In this document: one piece after another, positions 62,190 to 64,000 of the stretch
Position numbering within the stretch: the first letter of the stretch is position 1
Layout: the number at the start of each line of letters is the position of its first letter
Assembly: GCF_050433225.1 (NCBI RefSeq)
Contig: NZ_JBNPXQ010000001.1
Coordinates: 1,798,001-1,862,000, forward strand
DNA: 64,000 bases
Direction of reading: 5' to 3'
From: Sphingomonas_D zeicaulis
Lineage (GTDB): Bacteria; Pseudomonadota; Alphaproteobacteria; Sphingomonadales; Sphingomonadaceae
The notes under the pieces: model-generated
What the model was told of the DNA's origin: nothing
Databases searched by the model: none
Seen by the model: only the letters and a program-made list of their open reading frames with translations
Made by a program: the position numbers and the translations under genes

Positions 62190-63335
62190 TCACTGACGGG
62201 TGAGTTCGCGCCCAACGATCATCCGCATCACCTGGTTCGTTCCCTCGAGGATCGAATGGACGCGCAGGTCGCGCCAGAAGCGTTCGATCGGATAGTCCAT
62301 CAGATAGCCATAGCCGCCGTGAAGCTGCAGCGCGTCGTTGACCACCTTGGATCCGGTATCGGTCGCGAAACGCTTGGCCATCGCGGCGAAGCGGGTTTTG
62401 TCGGGCGCGTTCGCGGTTACCTTCGCCGCGGCGGTATAGAGCAGGCAGCGCGCGGCCTGCAGCTCGGTTTCCATGTCCGCGAGCATGAACTGCGTGTTCT
62501 GAAAATCGGCGATCGCCTGACCGAATTGCCGGCGTTCCTTGGTGTATTTCACCGCCTCGTCGAGGCAGCGCTGCGCCCCCCCCAGGGAGCAGGCGCCGAT
62601 GTTGAGCCGCCCGCCATCCAGCCCCATCATCGCGATGCGGAAACCTTCCCCCAAGCTGCCCACAAGGTTATCCACAGGAACCCGCACAGCATCGAAATTG
62701 ACCTGCGCGGTCGGCTGCGAGTGCCAGCCCAGCTTGCGTTCCTGCGCGCCGAACGACACGCCCGGCATGTCCTTCTCGATCACCAGGCAACTAATCCCCT
62801 TGGGGCCATCCTCACCAGTGCGGACCATCACGACGTAAATGTCGTTCTCGCCGCCGCCAGAGATGAACGCCTTGGTGCCGGTGACGACATAATGGTCGCC
62901 GTCGAGCACCGCCTTGGTCTTGAGTGCCGCCGCGTCGGACCCCGAGCCAGGCTCCGTCAGGCAATAGGACCCGATCCGCTCCATCGTCACCATCGACGGA
63001 AGATAGCGCGCCTTCACGGTCTCGCTGCCGAAGCGGTCGATCATCCACGATGCCATGTTGTGGATCGAGATGAACGCGCTGGTGGAAGGGCAGCCGTAGG
63101 CCATCGCTTCCATGATCAACGCCGATTCCATCCGCCCCAGGCCGATTCCGCCCGACGCTTCGGAGACGTAGATCGAGCCGAATCCGAGTTCGGCAGCGGC
63201 GCGGATCGTATCCCGCGGGAAGATATGCTTCTCGTCCCACTCCGCGGCGTGCGGGGTAATGGCATCGGCGGTGAAGCGCCGGGCGAGATCCTGGATCTCG
63301 CGCTGGTCATCGGTCAGGTCGAACATTGCGGTCAT
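62190..63335 (-). CDS. Acyl-CoA dehydrogenase (likely isobutyryl-CoA dehydrogenase)
   Basis: This 381-residue flavoprotein removes hydrogen from acyl-CoA and passes electrons to ETF. It has YCLTEPGSGSDAAALKT (FAD/substrate), QERKLGWHSQPT, FGQAIADFQNTQF and HSILEGTNQVM with the catalytic Glu364. The operon (HIBYL-CoA hydrolase, hydratase, mmsB) points to isobutyryl-CoA as substrate, the first committed step of valine breakdown. ATG 63335 is preceded by AGAGGAA; ATG 63326 is an alternative. It is the first gene of the operon and is divergent from an EamA-like gene. Confidence 0.92.
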   Translation of the reverse strand: MTAMFDLTDDQREIQDLARRFTADAITPHAAEWDEKHIFPRDTIRAAAELGFGSIYVSEASGGIGLGRMESALIMEAMAYGCPSTSAFISIHNMASWMIDRFGSETVKARYLPSMVTMERIGSYCLTEPGSGSDAAALKTKAVLDGDHYVVTGTKAFISGGGENDIYVVMVRTGEDGPKGISCLVIEKDMPGVSFGAQERKLGWHSQPTAQVNFDAVRVPVDNLVGSLGEGFRIAMMGLDGGRLNIGACSLGGAQRCLDEAVKYTKERRQFGQAIADFQNTQFMLADMETELQAARCLLYTAAAKVTANAPDKTRFAAMAKRFATDTGSKVVNDALQLHGGYGYLMDYPIERFWRDLRVHSILEGTNQVMRMIVGRELTRQ

Positions 63336-63604
63336 TCCGCCGGCTTCCTCTCATGTCCATTCAGGCACCCGAGACGCGCAGGCCATTGCCCGTCGCACGC
63401 CGCGGCAGGATCGGGTTGAACCCGCCCGGTGCCAAATCATGGACGCCTCCATAGCCAGCATGATCGCCCGATGCCATGTCTCCACCGCATCTGCCGGTGC
63501 CGCTGTCGCGATATCCCGCTGGCGGTCATCCGCGCGCCGAATGGCTTGACGCATCGACTGACCCGCTCCAACCGCACCTCCGTGGCTCATGGGGCGGAGA
63601 CGGC
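63336..63604. promoter_or_regulatory. Divergent promoter region, valine operon / EamA-type gene
   Basis: This 269-base gap must hold the promoter of the valine operon and that of the rightward transporter gene. No operator could be recognised. If the transporter begins at the in-frame ATG 63476, half of this gap would be coding. Confidence 0.4.
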
Positions 63605-64000
63605 GTGAACGGATCGGACGGCTATGGGGCAGGCGAACGGCGCTTATATGCGATCGGCCTGAGACTGCTGGCGACGCTGTGCCTCGCATCGATGGCCGCC
63701 ATCGTGAAGCTGAGCGGCGATCGCGGTGTCTCCCTGCCAGAGGCCATGTTCTACCGCCAATTCTTCGCGCTCCCCATCGTGGTCGGCGCGATCATCCTCG
63801 GCCCGGGCCTCGGCACGATCCGCACCCAGCGTTTCGGCGCCCATCTTTCACGCTCGGTACTGGGGCTGATCGGCATGTCCGCCACGTTCGGCGCGGTCCT
63901 GTTGCTGCCGCTGGCCGAAGCGACGACGATCGGCTTCACCGTGCCGATCTTCGCGACCATCCTCTCGGTGCTTCTGCTCAAGGAACAGGCCGGCATCCAT
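63605..64000 (+). CDS. EamA/DMT-family transporter, partial (3' end outside window)
   Basis: The frame runs off the right edge with 132 codons visible from GTG 63605, which has GGAG five bases upstream. Hydrophobic segments (YAIGLRLLATLCLASMAAIVK, FALPIVVGAIILG, VLGLIGMSATFGAVLLLPLA, TVPIFATILSVLLL) and the MFYRQFF/LLKEQAG motifs match S-adenosylmethionine-transporter-like EamA proteins. In-frame ATG 63476 would add 43 hydrophilic residues with no ribosome-binding site. The family exports or imports small metabolites. The substrate is not known. Confidence 0.75.
   Translation, partial: MNGSDGYGAGERRLYAIGLRLLATLCLASMAAIVKLSGDRGVSLPEAMFYRQFFALPIVVGAIILGPGLGTIRTQRFGAHLSRSVLGLIGMSATFGAVLLLPLAEATTIGFTVPIFATILSVLLLKEQAGIH

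Noticed and set aside
62164..62193. GTG 62193 as start of the HIBYL-CoA hydrolase
   Set aside because: It would give a neat GTGA overlap, but GTG 62163 has a strong AGGAGG and the sequence homology begins there.

Overview
The window is GC-rich, very densely coded DNA from an alphaproteobacterium, most likely a member of the Sphingomonadaceae (Sphingomonas or a close relative). The evidence is the codon usage, the abundance of TonB-dependent receptors with sphingomonad-style plug motifs, a glycogen/trehalose cluster, and GC-rich palindromic repeats between genes. Species cannot be fixed from the sequence. No rRNA, tRNA, CRISPR array, integrase, transposase or phage gene was found. It reads as ordinary chromosome with accessory patches.

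Layout. 1-2.8 kb: the N-terminal part of an AlkB-like oxygenase, a CGNR zinc-finger regulator, an EamA exporter and an HU protein, all leftward. 2.9-16.1 kb: a storage-carbohydrate divergon. glgB-glgX-treZ-malQ-treY run left as one operon in which every stop overlaps the next start; glgC-glgA run right. Together they make glycogen from ADP-glucose and convert it to trehalose. 16.1-19.3 kb: a DUF2934 protein, a stand-alone LuxR-type HTH protein, a FadR-like regulator and an L,D-transpeptidase. 19.4-21.7 kb: one 777-codon gene that joins an AraC-type regulator to an acetamidase/formamidase. 21.8-25.9 kb: a Gre-family factor, a Cys-rich membrane protein, an SH3-domain envelope protein and an M20 peptidase. 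26.0-31.0 kb: an ABC ATPase with a huge permease/M1-aminopeptidase fusion, and a small secreted protein.

31.1-36.1 kb: the broken remnant of a TonB-dependent receptor, a fatty-acid desaturase coupled to a PhnD-like binding protein without a signal peptide, and a NarL-type regulator coupled to a histidine kinase. 36.1-38.7 kb: two short-chain dehydrogenases divergent from a TetR regulator with a repeated operator-like sequence. 38.7-43.8 kb: TonB and a TonB-dependent receptor, divergent from a DUF4198 protein, an EF-hand protein and CobO. 44.0-47.7 kb: a second TonB-dependent receptor coupled to a Tat-exported class V aminotransferase-like protein, next to a long nested inverted repeat. 48.0-51.0 kb: an exported intradiol-dioxygenase-like protein, a DUF350 protein, a trypsin-like protease and a CHAP amidase. 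51.1-57.3 kb: tamA-tamB. 57.4-59.2 kb: a small membrane protein and a class-3 prolyl-tRNA synthetase. 59.3-63.3 kb: a valine catabolic operon (isobutyryl-CoA dehydrogenase, HIBYL-CoA hydrolase, enoyl-CoA hydratase, mmsB). The window ends inside another EamA-type transporter.

The least ordinary items are the AraC-formamidase fusion, the receptor plus Tat-exported PLP enzyme pair, the desaturase/PhnD-like pair, the TonB/DUF4198/EF-hand/CobO cluster and the nested inverted repeat at 43.8-44.0 kb. All functions are read from motifs and context. No database search was run.
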